From NCBI GenBank assembly GCA_016936665.1, contig JAFGXI010000044.1, positions 1 to 32,494 of the forward strand: a DNA stretch of 32,494 nt, in the 5' to 3' direction. Of this stretch, positions 1 through 8,654 are shown piece after piece. Position numbers and translations under genes: made by a program. Source of the stretch: Bacteroidales bacterium. GTDB taxonomy: Bacteria > Bacteroidota > Bacteroidia > Bacteroidales > JAFGXI01. Every line of letters begins with the position of its first letter. Position 1 is the stretch's first letter. The notes beneath the pieces are model-generated. The model had not been told where the DNA came from. It did not search any database and saw nothing but the letters and a program-made list of their open reading frames with translations.

Positions 1-1259
1 TCCTCCACACCCACATCGCAATTAGGTTCGTAGCAACCATGCTCATCCAATTTATAAATGTAGGCCGATTGAAAACCATCAGGAAAAATATCACCTCCGG
101 GAGCAGAAAAATATTCGCCAGCTAAGGCAAAACCACCATCGGAAGTAAAAGTAACCCCCATTATTTTCATATATTGGTAGGAGGCGGTGTTTTCTTCAAG
201 TGATAAGTTAGGAGGCATAAGTTCTCTGTGCCAAAGATAATTGGCGCCTTGGTCTATTTTTAATAGTAAACCTTCAATACCATTTATTCCCACAATTGCA
301 ATATTGCCATCTGGCATTATCTCCATTTGTGATATTTCATAAGATCTACCATGTGGAATATAATTTAACATGTTTTTGTGCCAAATAATATTTCCATTAA
401 TATTAAATTTTGCAAAACGAATTGTTCCTAGATTATTATGTTGCCCTAAATAACCCGAATAATAACAATCCGTCCAAGCGTAGAGGTAATTTCCATCATT
501 GAGGGGCACTACCCAAGAGCCAATATTTTTGGTGCTATCGCCACCCCAAGTATGGCGCCATTCTAGGTTGCCTTGGCTATCGGTTTTGATAATGGCGGTC
601 TGAAAATCTTCTGTGCCCGGCTGGCCATTAACGTGGTCTTCGAAGCAGGTAAATATAAAGCCATTATCGGCTGTTGGTAAGATATGAAAGGGTGACAAAC
701 GACAATCGCCGGAACAATAAAAATCTTTTTGCCAACGAATTTCACCTAAGGTGTCGGTTTCTAAAAAAGTGGTGTATAGACTGTTGTTTTGCTTGTTAAA
801 AGCTCCAAGAATTAGACTTGTGTCATTTTTTTGAATAATAGGCTATAACATAGATTCATTGCTTCCTAAATTTAATATTGAAGTATAGATTGTGTCTAAA
901 TAGTTATTAGTATATTTAATTAATAATCCTTTAGCGTAATTTGTTGAACTCTCGACATAATATGAAGCTACATAATTAGATTCAATATTTTCAGCAAAAG
1001 AGTTGCTATACCTGAATTCATGAATGGCAGTATCAATTGGCATTGAAAATGAAGATAAAGAGTCAGCATTGTCTGAAACTTCTTCAATATAAGTATAGTT
1101 ATAATAGCTAGAGTTCATTGCTAATCCACAAACACTATAACTATCAAATTGCTCTTTTATATGTAAGCTTCTCCACCCATTTACAAACCTAAAAAAAGTC
1201 TCTTGTGCCAAAAGATTCGTGGAAAACCAAATAACGATTATTAAAAAAAGTTGTTTCAT
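1..1259 (-). pseudogene. Secreted repeat protein interrupted by an in-frame amber codon (partial at left edge)
   Basis: An open frame of 138 codons starts at 1259 with a clear signal peptide (MKQLFLIIVIWFSTNLLAQ) and stops at TAG 843-845. The same frame then runs on without any other stop to base 1, about 280 further codons. The downstream part is plainly protein-like: it carries repeated motifs such as TADNGFIFT, AIIKTDSQGNLEW, PDGNIAIVG and SDGGFALAG, which look like the beta-propeller-type repeats common in large secreted Bacteroidota proteins. No frame change is needed to join the halves, so a single base substitution explains the break. TAG ends several intact genes here (for example at 11511-11513 and 25208-25210), so it is an ordinary stop and not a reassigned codon. 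No ATG lies just after the TAG, so the second part is unlikely to be made separately. Function is unknown. The original C terminus, possibly a T9SS sorting domain, lies beyond the left edge. A sequencing error is possible. Confidence 0.75.
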
Positions 1260-1338
1260 GTTATTATCGGAATGAGTTTAAGTTTTAAGCAAGTTACGCA
1301 ATTCAACAAAAACTTGCAAATCGGTTGAGTAAAAATTA

Positions 1339-1371
1339 AAAAACCTCCAAACTCGATGTCCAGAGGTTTTT
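1339..1371 (-). terminator. Intrinsic terminator after PFOR gene
   Basis: AAAAACCTC at 1339-1347 pairs with GAGGTTTTT at 1363-1371 across a 15-nt loop. Read on the minus strand, the stem is followed by T-rich sequence. It lies about 20 bp after the PFOR stop codon and before the interrupted gene. Confidence 0.7.
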
Positions 1372-1392
1372 ATAATGAAATGCATCTATAGC

Positions 1393-4300
1393 TTATTCCA
1401 TAGAATAATCTTGAGCTGCTTTAAGCTTATATTGTTTGTAACGCCATTCTGCCGATTCTTTCGAAGCATTAAAAATTTCGTTGGCTTTATCAGCACCTAC
1501 TATTTTAGCTAAAGAAGAGTAACGAGTTTCCCCTTTGATAAAGTCTATGTAATTATCAAAATCAGGCTCTTTTGAGTCGATTACAAATGGATTCTTTCCT
1601 TCTTTCTCTAACATTGGGTTGTAACGGAATAAAGTCCAGTAACCAGCTTCTACAGCCATCTTTTCGGTAGTCATCGTTTGACTCATACCACCTTTAATAC
1701 CGTGTGCAATACAAGGAGCGTACGCAATTATAATAGATGGTCCCGGGTATGCTTCAGCCTCCTTAATGGCTTTTAAATATTGATTTTGGTTTGCTCCCAT
1801 AGCTACAGAAGCCACATATACGTGGCCATAAGCTGCCGCAATCATACCTAAATCTTTTTTGCCAACACGCTTACCTGCTGCTGCGAATTTTGCAACAGAA
1901 CCAATTTGCGATGCTTTAGAGGATTGACCACCGGTATTTGAGTAAACCTCAGTATCTAATACTAAAATGTTAACATCGGCACCTGTAGCTAAAACATGGT
2001 CTAAACCGCCGTAACCGATATCGTAAGCCCAACCGTCGCCACCAATAATCCAATTTGATTTCTTAACTAAGAATTGCTTTAAGTTAGCAATTTCTTTAAC
2101 CAAAGGATTATCAGATTTTTCTAACAATGGTTTTAAGTACTTAGCTACACGAGAGGTTTCTAATGTGCTGTGGATGTTGTCTAACCAATCTTGGAAACCC
2201 GCTTTTAATTCGTCGGAAATGCCCTCTTTCATAGCACGTTCCATACGATCGGCAATGCGGTCGCGAAGTTTAGTAATACCTAAATTCATACCGTAACCAA
2301 ACTCGGCATTATCTTCGAATAATGAGTTCGCCCAAGCAGGTCCAAAGCCAGATTCTTGATGAGTGGTGTAAGGTGTTGCAGGGTTTGATCCTCCATAAAT
2401 TGAAGAGCAACCTGTTGCATTAGCTATGGTCATTTGCTCGCCAAACAATTGAGTTGCTGTTTTAATGTATGGCGTTTCTCCACAACCGGCACAAGCTCCC
2501 GAGAACTCAAATAATGGTTGAGCAAATTGTGTATTCTTAACATTCTGATCTTTAGGAACTACATCGTCTTTATAACCAACCACATCGTTTAAATAATCCC
2601 AACGTGGCGACTCAATTTCTTTGCGTTCTAATAAATCAGCCATCACTAAAGATTTTTCTTTAGAAGGACAAACATCCACACAAACACCACAACCTGTACA
2701 GTCGAATGGAGACACTTGAATTCTGAATTGGAAATCTTTTGTTTTTGCTAAACCGGTTAATGTTGCCATTTCTGCAGGTGCATTAGCAACTTCTTCTTCG
2801 TTAAGTAAGAATGGGCGAATAGCTGCGTGAGGACAAACGTATGAACATTGGTTACACTGGATACAGTTTTGATCGATCCATTGTGGAATATGTGTAGCAA
2901 CGCCTCGTTTTTCGTATTTTGATGTACCCGGAGGTAAAGTACCATCTTCCATACCATTGAATGCGCTTACAGGAAGATCATCGCCTGTTTGAGCATTGAT
3001 TGGATCGCAGAAATCAGAAATAATGGAAGGGACTTCTTTGGTTCTAACAATTTTAAAACCTTTAGTATGGATATCTTTCCATTCTGCCGGAATCTCAACT
3101 TTAGTAATTTCGCCACCTCTATCAACCGCTGCATAGTTCATGCTAATGACTTTTTCCCCTTTTTTACCATACGATTTAACAATGAACTTTTTCATTTGCT
3201 CAACCGCTTGGTCGTAAGGAATAATATCGGCGATTTTGAAGAATGCAGATTGAAGAATGGTATTTGTGCGATTACCTAAACCTATTTCGTTAGCAATTTT
3301 AGAAGCATCGATAATGTACATGCTTATATTTTGTTTTGCTAAAATCTCTTTAATGAAATCTGGTAAATTTTCTTTGGTTGTTTCAACGTCCCAAGGGCTG
3401 TTCATCAAGAATGTACCATTTTCTTTAATTCCTTTTAACATGTCGTATTGCGTTAAATACGCCGGTACGTGACATGCTACAAAGTTTGGTGTACCCACTA
3501 AGTATGGAGAACGAATTGGTTCTTTACCGAAACGTAAATGAGAAGCTGTAAATCCACCCGATTTTTTTGAATCGTAAGCAAAATAAGCTTGAGCATATAA
3601 ATCGGTGGTATCTCCGATAATTTTAATCGAGTTTTTGTTAGCACCAACAGTACCGTCTGAACCTAAACCATAAAATTTACCTTCGAAAGTACCTTCGTGG
3701 CTTAAACTAATTTCATCGACATGCTCTAATGATTTGTTAGTTACATCGTCGACAATAGAAACAACAAAACCATGTTTAGGCTCGTTGTTTTTTAAGTTGT
3801 TGTAGACTGCGATAATATGTGCAGGCGTTGTGTCTTTAGATGATAAACCATAACGACCGCCTACGATAACAGGCTTAACAGCTTCGTTGTAGAACATCTC
3901 AACCACATCTAAATATAATGGTTCGCCATTAGCTCCCGGTTCTTTAGTACGATCTAAAACAGCAATTTTCTTAACCGATTTAGGTAATACATTAAAGAAA
4001 TATTTGCTTGAGAAAGGACGGTATAAGTGTACAGAAATTAAACCTACTTTTTCGCCTTTATCGTTTAAATAATCAATAGTTTCTTTAATTACGTCTGTAA
4101 CCGAACCCATAGCAACTATAATGTTTTCTGCATCGGCAGCACCATAGTAAGTAAATGGGTGATACTCACGACCCGAACGTTTAGAAATTTCTTTCATGTA
4201 ATCTTCTACGATATCGGGAACTGCATCGTAAAATTTGTTTTGAGCTTCGCGAGCTTGGAAGTATACGTCGGGGTTTTGAGCAGTTCCTCTCGTTACAGGA

Positions 4301-4938
4301 TTTTCCGGATTAAGAGCTTTATCTCTGAATGCCTGTAAAGCTTTTTGATCTACTAAATCCGCGATATCATCGTTATCGAAATACTCTACTTTTTGAATTT
4401 CGTGAGAAGTTCTGAAACCATCGAAGAAATGTGTAAAAGGAATTCTTGATTTAATAGCCGCTAAGTGAGCAACAGGCGCTAAGTCCATCACTTCTTGAAC
4501 ACTACCAGTGGCTAAGAATGCAAAACCGGTTTGACGTGCACTCATCACATCTGAATGGTCGCCGAAAATGGATAAGGCTTGAGCGGCTAAACTACGCGCA
4601 CTAACATGAAATACTCCCGGTAATAATTCACCGGCAATTTTATACATGTTAGGGATCATCAATAATAAACCTTGAGAAGCAGTAAAAGTACTGGTTAAAG
4701 CACCTGCTTGTAATGATCCGTGAACTGCACCGGCAGCTCCACCCTCAGATTGCATTTCGACAACCTGAACAGTTTCTCCAAATATATTTTTTCTACCTTC
4801 TGTAGCCCATTCATCGACATTCTCCGCCATATTCGACGAAGGTGTAATGGGGTAAATGGCTGCTACCTCGCTAAACATGTAAGCTACATGTGCCGCAGCA
4901 TGATTACCGTCGCATGTAATAAACTTCTTTTTTGACAT
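1393..4938 (-). CDS. nifJ: Pyruvate:ferredoxin (flavodoxin) oxidoreductase, single-chain NifJ/PFOR type
   Basis: Oxidatively decarboxylates pyruvate with CoA to acetyl-CoA and CO2, reducing ferredoxin (cytoplasmic, EC 1.2.7.1). The protein of about 1181 residues matches the usual single-chain PFOR length and has all domains in order: the N-terminal TPP pyrimidine-binding domain (YPITPSSNMAE); the transketolase C-like and gamma domains (FGKEPIRSPY, near residue 480); two 4Fe-4S clusters, CIQCNQCSYVCP near 692 and CTGCGVCVDVCP near 746; a third-cluster motif CAGCGETPY near 814; and the TPP diphosphate-binding site GDGWAYDIGYGG near 967 with NTGGQ near 998. The frame opens 22 codons earlier at 5004, but that extension is not PFOR-like and the family start MSKKKFITCDGN is at 4938. 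A -7 box lies at 5002-5009 and terminators flank the gene, so it is probably transcribed alone. The pyruvate assignment is strong from length and domain order; closely related keto-acid substrates cannot be excluded. Confidence 0.96.
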   Translation of the reverse strand: MSKKKFITCDGNHAAAHVAYMFSEVAAIYPITPSSNMAENVDEWATEGRKNIFGETVQVVEMQSEGGAAGAVHGSLQAGALTSTFTASQGLLLMIPNMYKIAGELLPGVFHVSARSLAAQALSIFGDHSDVMSARQTGFAFLATGSVQEVMDLAPVAHLAAIKSRIPFTHFFDGFRTSHEIQKVEYFDNDDIADLVDQKALQAFRDKALNPENPVTRGTAQNPDVYFQAREAQNKFYDAVPDIVEDYMKEISKRSGREYHPFTYYGAADAENIIVAMGSVTDVIKETIDYLNDKGEKVGLISVHLYRPFSSKYFFNVLPKSVKKIAVLDRTKEPGANGEPLYLDVVEMFYNEAVKPVIVGGRYGLSSKDTTPAHIIAVYNNLKNNEPKHGFVVSIVDDVTNKSLEHVDEISLSHEGTFEGKFYGLGSDGTVGANKNSIKIIGDTTDLYAQAYFAYDSKKSGGFTASHLRFGKEPIRSPYLVGTPNFVACHVPAYLTQYDMLKGIKENGTFLMNSPWDVETTKENLPDFIKEILAKQNISMYIIDASKIANEIGLGNRTNTILQSAFFKIADIIPYDQAVEQMKKFIVKSYGKKGEKVISMNYAAVDRGGEITKVEIPAEWKDIHTKGFKIVRTKEVPSIISDFCDPINAQTGDDLPVSAFNGMEDGTLPPGTSKYEKRGVATHIPQWIDQNCIQCNQCSYVCPHAAIRPFLLNEEEVANAPAEMATLTGLAKTKDFQFRIQVSPFDCTGCGVCVDVCPSKEKSLVMADLLERKEIESPRWDYLNDVVGYKDDVVPKDQNVKNTQFAQPLFEFSGACAGCGETPYIKTATQLFGEQMTIANATGCSSIYGGSNPATPYTTHQESGFGPAWANSLFEDNAEFGYGMNLGITKLRDRIADRMERAMKEGISDELKAGFQDWLDNIHSTLETSRVAKYLKPLLEKSDNPLVKEIANLKQFLVKKSNWIIGGDGWAYDIGYGGLDHVLATGADVNILVLDTEVYSNTGGQSSKASQIGSVAKFAAAGKRVGKKDLGMIAAAYGHVYVASVAMGANQNQYLKAIKEAEAYPGPSIIIAYAPCIAHGIKGGMSQTMTTEKMAVEAGYWTLFRYNPMLEKEGKNPFVIDSKEPDFDNYIDFIKGETRYSSLAKIVGADKANEIFNASKESAEWRYKQYKLKAAQDYSME

Positions 4939-5001
4939 TATTTTACATTTATAATTTAAAATCAATTTTAGAGTGTTTAATAAAAAACACTTTTCAGTTG
5001 A

Positions 5002-5009
5002 CAAAATTA
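5002..5009 (-). promoter_or_regulatory. Bacteroidota-type -7 box for PFOR
   Basis: The minus strand reads TAATTTTG, a full match to the Bacteroidota TAnnTTTG box. It sits about 64 bp before the chosen ATG at 4938. Only a weak -33 element (TTTCG at about 5030) is present at the right distance. Confidence 0.45.
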
Positions 5010-5089
5010 CAAATTAAAAGCGAAACGATTTACCGGTTTTTTTTCTGTTTTACAACAAAAAATGATTCTAAATAAGGATTTTAAATAGT

Positions 5090-5120
5090 AAAAAGCATCT
5101 CCGAGTAGAAGATGCTTTTT
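5090..5120 (-). terminator. Intrinsic terminator after LruC lipoprotein gene
   Basis: An 11-bp perfect stem, AAAAAGCATCT (5090-5100) with AGATGCTTTTT (5110-5120), has a 9-nt loop and T-runs on both strands. It separates the LruC lipoprotein gene from PFOR. Confidence 0.8.
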
Positions 5121-5143
5121 TTGTGATTATGAAAAAATATTTG

Positions 5144-7291
5144 TTAATAAGAATACACATAATTATTGTCTCTATAAGAGGGTAACTGCAAATACCAATC
5201 GGGAAAGTTAATGCCACCACTGTTTGCCCATTCGAAGAACTTTAAATAAGCTTGAATTATTTCAACTTTTTCGATGGGGTAATCGAATTCTGAACTAAAA
5301 CTCAAAGCCCAAGGTAAATGCTGAGTAGTTGTGTAGTTTAATCCATTCATTGAGTTATCGTCGAGAGTGCCAAACAAATTCACATCTACAAGACTGGTAC
5401 CCGATTGACCCGCTAAGTGAACTTCTCTCCCTCTTTCTCCATTAACAAAGATAAACGGGTTAAAAGGAGCATCATTTAAAATATCGACAGGATCTTTAAA
5501 TGTTATGTTACCTGTAAATACTGCCGGTTCTGAATAATTTGTTCCATTTTCTGTATTTATTCCTATTGTACCATTGCCCGGATGAACAAGTTCATGAAGC
5601 GCATTGTCGAAAAAAATTAATACAGCTTTTGTTTGATTGGCTTCAATATTAACATCGTTTAGTGAAATAATATTCTCACTTAAAGAAAAATTTCCTGTGT
5701 GACTTTCAATATTAGACGATTCGACCGGTAATTCGACGCCAAAACCATTTTTATAAGCTCCTCCTACTGCCATCAACTTTATTGTATATTGTATTTCCTT
5801 TACCAGCCCGATCGCATTACAAATCATTTGGTACTGAAAATTGATTACAACGTCGTTAAAATCGTAATCGCCTTTTGCCGGCCACAAATCTTCAAATGCA
5901 AATGTACCATCGTCTTTTGATGGATAATTTACAACAAACGCCCTATCGGGATCGGTACTAAACAAATCGATTGAATTTACAACGCCGTCGTCATCATCGT
6001 CGGATACATCGAGTTCTCCGGAGCCAGGATTACAATCGGTTTCCGGTATTGCAGATTGGCAAAATTGTATATCGTTGCCCTGTTCGCCTTGTGTTAATTC
6101 TATTCCATTTTCATCGCAAATATCCACCAAACCATCAATTGTCGATCCGCTGTACAATTGGGTCATTCCAGCAATATCGACTCTAGCATAGTTCGATGAT
6201 TCGTTACTTAAACTGCCATATAAATTAAAATTTTGGCAATCAATTAAAGCCCACTGATTCAGCTTTAAATTCGCTCCAGAGTTGATTTGCAATAAACCAT
6301 CAACCTTCAAAAAAGAATTATTTTCGAAAAAACTACTCATCTGTACAACATTGCCATATGAATGGATCTTACAATTATTGATTAAATGACCTGATGTGTT
6401 TTGAGTTATATTTCCTGCATTCAATATTGAGCTATTTTCTACCGTCCCATTATTCATAAGGGTTCCGGAAATTGTAATATCGCCATAATTGGCTATTGTT
6501 GCTCCATAATTAACAGTAAGATTTCCCGATCTGTTGATCGTTCCGTAATTCTCGAAGTATCCATTAATCGTGTTGGGTAAATTGAAATTATTGCTATAAT
6601 TTATAATTGTCACATTACTATTAAAATTGAAAATTGAAATATTTCCTTGTTCACCAATTATTATTGTTGGTGAACCATTAAGATTTAAATAAGAAAAAGA
6701 AACATTACCGCAAACCGATAATGTTCCTCCATTCATATTAATGCCACCAGAAACAGTGGCTCCTTCTTCAATGCAGACCGTCTCTCCATCGTTTATTGTT
6801 AGGTTATAAAACCCACTGTTGCTTATAGTTTGAGTGCAATTACTACATGCTATTGTGTTTTCTGATTTAGCTGATTTGTTTTGAATTTGAGGTGTGTAAA
6901 TAAAATTTGCTTTATCATCGACAATAGGTACATTAAAATATTTTGATGTGCCATTGTTTGATTTTAGGCGAATATAAACAGACTCTAAATATTTGGGCAA
7001 TACAATATTTTGCTTGAATTGATTATTTTCAAGTTTAGCAGTGGCAACTATGGCTCCTCCCAACTGAGGATCGGTATTGTACACTTCTACTACAGCATAT
7101 GCGTCGTTAAAACTAGTCGAAAAATTTACCTCTACTATATTAACCGTTGAAAAGTTGAAATCGGCAGGTGGATTTAAATTTTCGATTGTTTTCTCAATTT
7201 CTTTCGGCGATTCTATTATTTCTTTCTGACAGGCATATATCAGTAACACAGAAATAACCAAGCTTGTTAATATGACCCATATCATTTTCAT
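5144..7291 (-). CDS. LruC-domain surface lipoprotein with beta-solenoid-like middle
   Basis: A 715-residue protein with a lipoprotein signal peptide ending LLIYAC (Cys21). The residues after the cysteine, QKE, fit the lysine-acidic lipoprotein export signal known in Bacteroidota, so surface display is likely. Residues about 140-400 are Asn/Gly/Thr-rich short repeats (NNGTVENSS, NAGNITQN) of the type that fold as a right-handed beta-helix. An acidic calcium-site-like stretch (SDDDDDGVVNS, near 428) leads into the LruC/DUF4842 domain, whose signature includes FEDLWPAKGDYDFNDVV near residue 465 and which continues almost to the C terminus. The LruC family is widespread in Bacteroidota and Leptospira, and its molecular role is not known. 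Terminators isolate the gene from PFOR; it is divergent from the glycosyltransferase gene at 7431. Binding or adhesion is possible but not shown. Confidence 0.85.
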   Translation of the reverse strand: MKMIWVILTSLVISVLLIYACQKEIIESPKEIEKTIENLNPPADFNFSTVNIVEVNFSTSFNDAYAVVEVYNTDPQLGGAIVATAKLENNQFKQNIVLPKYLESVYIRLKSNNGTSKYFNVPIVDDKANFIYTPQIQNKSAKSENTIACSNCTQTISNSGFYNLTINDGETVCIEEGATVSGGINMNGGTLSVCGNVSFSYLNLNGSPTIIIGEQGNISIFNFNSNVTIINYSNNFNLPNTINGYFENYGTINRSGNLTVNYGATIANYGDITISGTLMNNGTVENSSILNAGNITQNTSGHLINNCKIHSYGNVVQMSSFFENNSFLKVDGLLQINSGANLKLNQWALIDCQNFNLYGSLSNESSNYARVDIAGMTQLYSGSTIDGLVDICDENGIELTQGEQGNDIQFCQSAIPETDCNPGSGELDVSDDDDDGVVNSIDLFSTDPDRAFVVNYPSKDDGTFAFEDLWPAKGDYDFNDVVINFQYQMICNAIGLVKEIQYTIKLMAVGGAYKNGFGVELPVESSNIESHTGNFSLSENIISLNDVNIEANQTKAVLIFFDNALHELVHPGNGTIGINTENGTNYSEPAVFTGNITFKDPVDILNDAPFNPFIFVNGERGREVHLAGQSGTSLVDVNLFGTLDDNSMNGLNYTTTQHLPWALSFSSEFDYPIEKVEIIQAYLKFFEWANSGGINFPDWYLQLPSYRDNNYVYSY

Positions 7292-7336
7292 AGTCCAAAA
7301 TCTAGTTTCCGTAATCTTCTACCTTAATACATACAA

Positions 7337-7363
7337 TTTGTTTTGAAAATGATTGTAATTTTG
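7337..7363 (+). promoter_or_regulatory. Possible promoter for glycosyltransferase gene
   Basis: TAATTTTG at 7356-7363 fully matches TAnnTTTG. A TTTG lies at 7337-7340, but the 15-nt gap is shorter than the usual roughly 19-21. The gene starts 68 bp downstream. Confidence 0.3.
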
Positions 7364-7430
7364 ACATCTGATAATCTTTTTACGATAAAAGCGTTAGGGA
7401 TATATGCAGAGTTCTAAGTATATTTAGTTA

Positions 7431-8558
7431 GTGAATAAAAAAATACATATTGTTTCATTCGATGTTCCATATCCGGCAAATTATGGCGGTGCTATCGATG
7501 TATATTATAAACTGAAGTACTTAAAGGAACAACAAGTTTCTGTTTGTTTGCACTGTTTTGAATATGGCAGAGGTAAACAAAAAATTCTAGAATCTGTTTG
7601 TGATAAAGTATATTATTATCCTAGAAAAACAGGCTTGTTCTCACAATTTTCTCTTTGGCCTTATATAGTTAAAAGTCGCATTTCTGAAACTTTAATTCAA
7701 AATTTACTCAACGATCAATCGCCCATTTTGTTCGAAGGCATGCATACTCTCGGTATAGGTCTAGATAATCGGCTAAGAGACCGCAAAAAAATATACAGAG
7801 AAAGTAATATTGAGCATCAATACTACTATCATTTAGCCAAATCGGAAAATAACATACTTAAAAAACTTTTCTTCAATATTGAAAGCATCAGATTAAAATG
7901 GTTTGAAAAAAGAATTATTAATTTCGATACAGTTTTGGCCGTTTCTAAAGCCGATTATAATTATTTTAAGAAAAAGTACCCTGCAATAGACACTATTTAT
8001 TTACCTAGCTTCCATCCAAACCTGACCATTACAACTAAAATCGGATTGGGTACTTTTGCGTTGTATAGCGGTAATTTATCTGTGGCAGAAAACGAAAATG
8101 CAGTGCTGTTTTTATTGAATAAGGTATTTTCAAGAATTGACTATCCTTTTGTGGTAGCCGGCTTAAACCCTTCAAAGCGTTTGACGAAAAAAATTGCCGA
8201 AATGCCCCATGTCGAATTGAGATCTAATTTATCCGACAAAGCCATGACTGAACTAGTAGAATCGGCTCAAATTAACATTCTTTGGACATTTCAAGCAACC
8301 GGTTTAAAATTGAAGCTACTTTCGAGTTTATTTCAAGGTAGACATTGCATTGTAAACGATAATATGGTACATGGTACAGGATTAAATACTTTGTGCAGTA
8401 TCGCAAATACCACCGAAGAATTAATAAACACAATTAGCGATTTAAAAGATAAAAAATTTGTGCAAGACCAAATTAATCAAAGACAAATCATATTAAATCA
8501 ACTATATAATAATCAGCAAAATTTAAATACTCTAATAAAATTTATAGATAATTCCTAA
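7431..8558 (+). CDS. Glycosyltransferase, GT-B fold (GT4-like)
   Basis: A 375-residue cytoplasmic protein. The N terminus, KKIHIVSFDVPYPANYGG, is the typical nucleotide-sugar glycosyltransferase opening with a glycine-rich loop. The C-terminal half has the second Rossmann domain: LYSGNLSVAENENAV, FVVAGLNPS and a donor-site-like stretch ATGLKLKLLSSLFQGRH where the family usually has a G-x-K-x-x-E type motif. The classic EX7E glutamate pair is not obvious, so the exact family and sugar are uncertain. Translation appears to start at GTG 7431, since an in-frame TAG lies one codon before that at 7425-7427 and no ATG fits. It probably adds a sugar to a surface glycan or glycolipid. It is divergent from the LruC gene, and no terminator was seen before the M16 peptidase gene, so read-through is possible. 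Confidence 0.72.
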   Translation: MNKKIHIVSFDVPYPANYGGAIDVYYKLKYLKEQQVSVCLHCFEYGRGKQKILESVCDKVYYYPRKTGLFSQFSLWPYIVKSRISETLIQNLLNDQSPILFEGMHTLGIGLDNRLRDRKKIYRESNIEHQYYYHLAKSENNILKKLFFNIESIRLKWFEKRIINFDTVLAVSKADYNYFKKKYPAIDTIYLPSFHPNLTITTKIGLGTFALYSGNLSVAENENAVLFLLNKVFSRIDYPFVVAGLNPSKRLTKKIAEMPHVELRSNLSDKAMTELVESAQINILWTFQATGLKLKLLSSLFQGRHCIVNDNMVHGTGLNTLCSIANTTEELINTISDLKDKKFVQDQINQRQIILNQLYNNQQNLNTLIKFIDNS

Positions 8559-8654
8559 TTTTAGCAGTTACGTATTTTAAAACTGTAAACATCAAAAAAT
8601 GCAATTATAACCCTTGAAACTTATCAATCCTATTTTTTAAAGCTTTTACATAAT

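Noticed and set aside
563..745. A 60-codon minus-strand frame within the interrupted gene.
   Set aside because: It overlaps the continuing frame of the interrupted secreted protein, which has clear repeat motifs; the 60-codon product has none.
843..845. Stop-codon reassignment (TAG read as an amino acid) as the reason for the in-frame amber.
   Set aside because: Intact genes such as the M16 peptidase (11511-11513), both plus-strand T9SS genes and the OmpA lipoprotein (25208-25210) end in TAG, so it is a normal stop here.
4720..4935. Plus-strand frames inside PFOR and many similar short frames opposite other genes (for example 14203-14397, 20227-20517, 29074-29340).
   Set aside because: They are shadows of well-supported genes on the other strand or frame, with no recognisable protein features.
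4939..5004. A 22-residue N-terminal extension of PFOR starting at 5004.
   Set aside because: The added residues (MSTEKCFLLNTLKLILNYKCKI) are not PFOR-like, and the -7 box lies at 5002-5009, so they are probably not transcribed as coding sequence. The start at 4938 matches the family.
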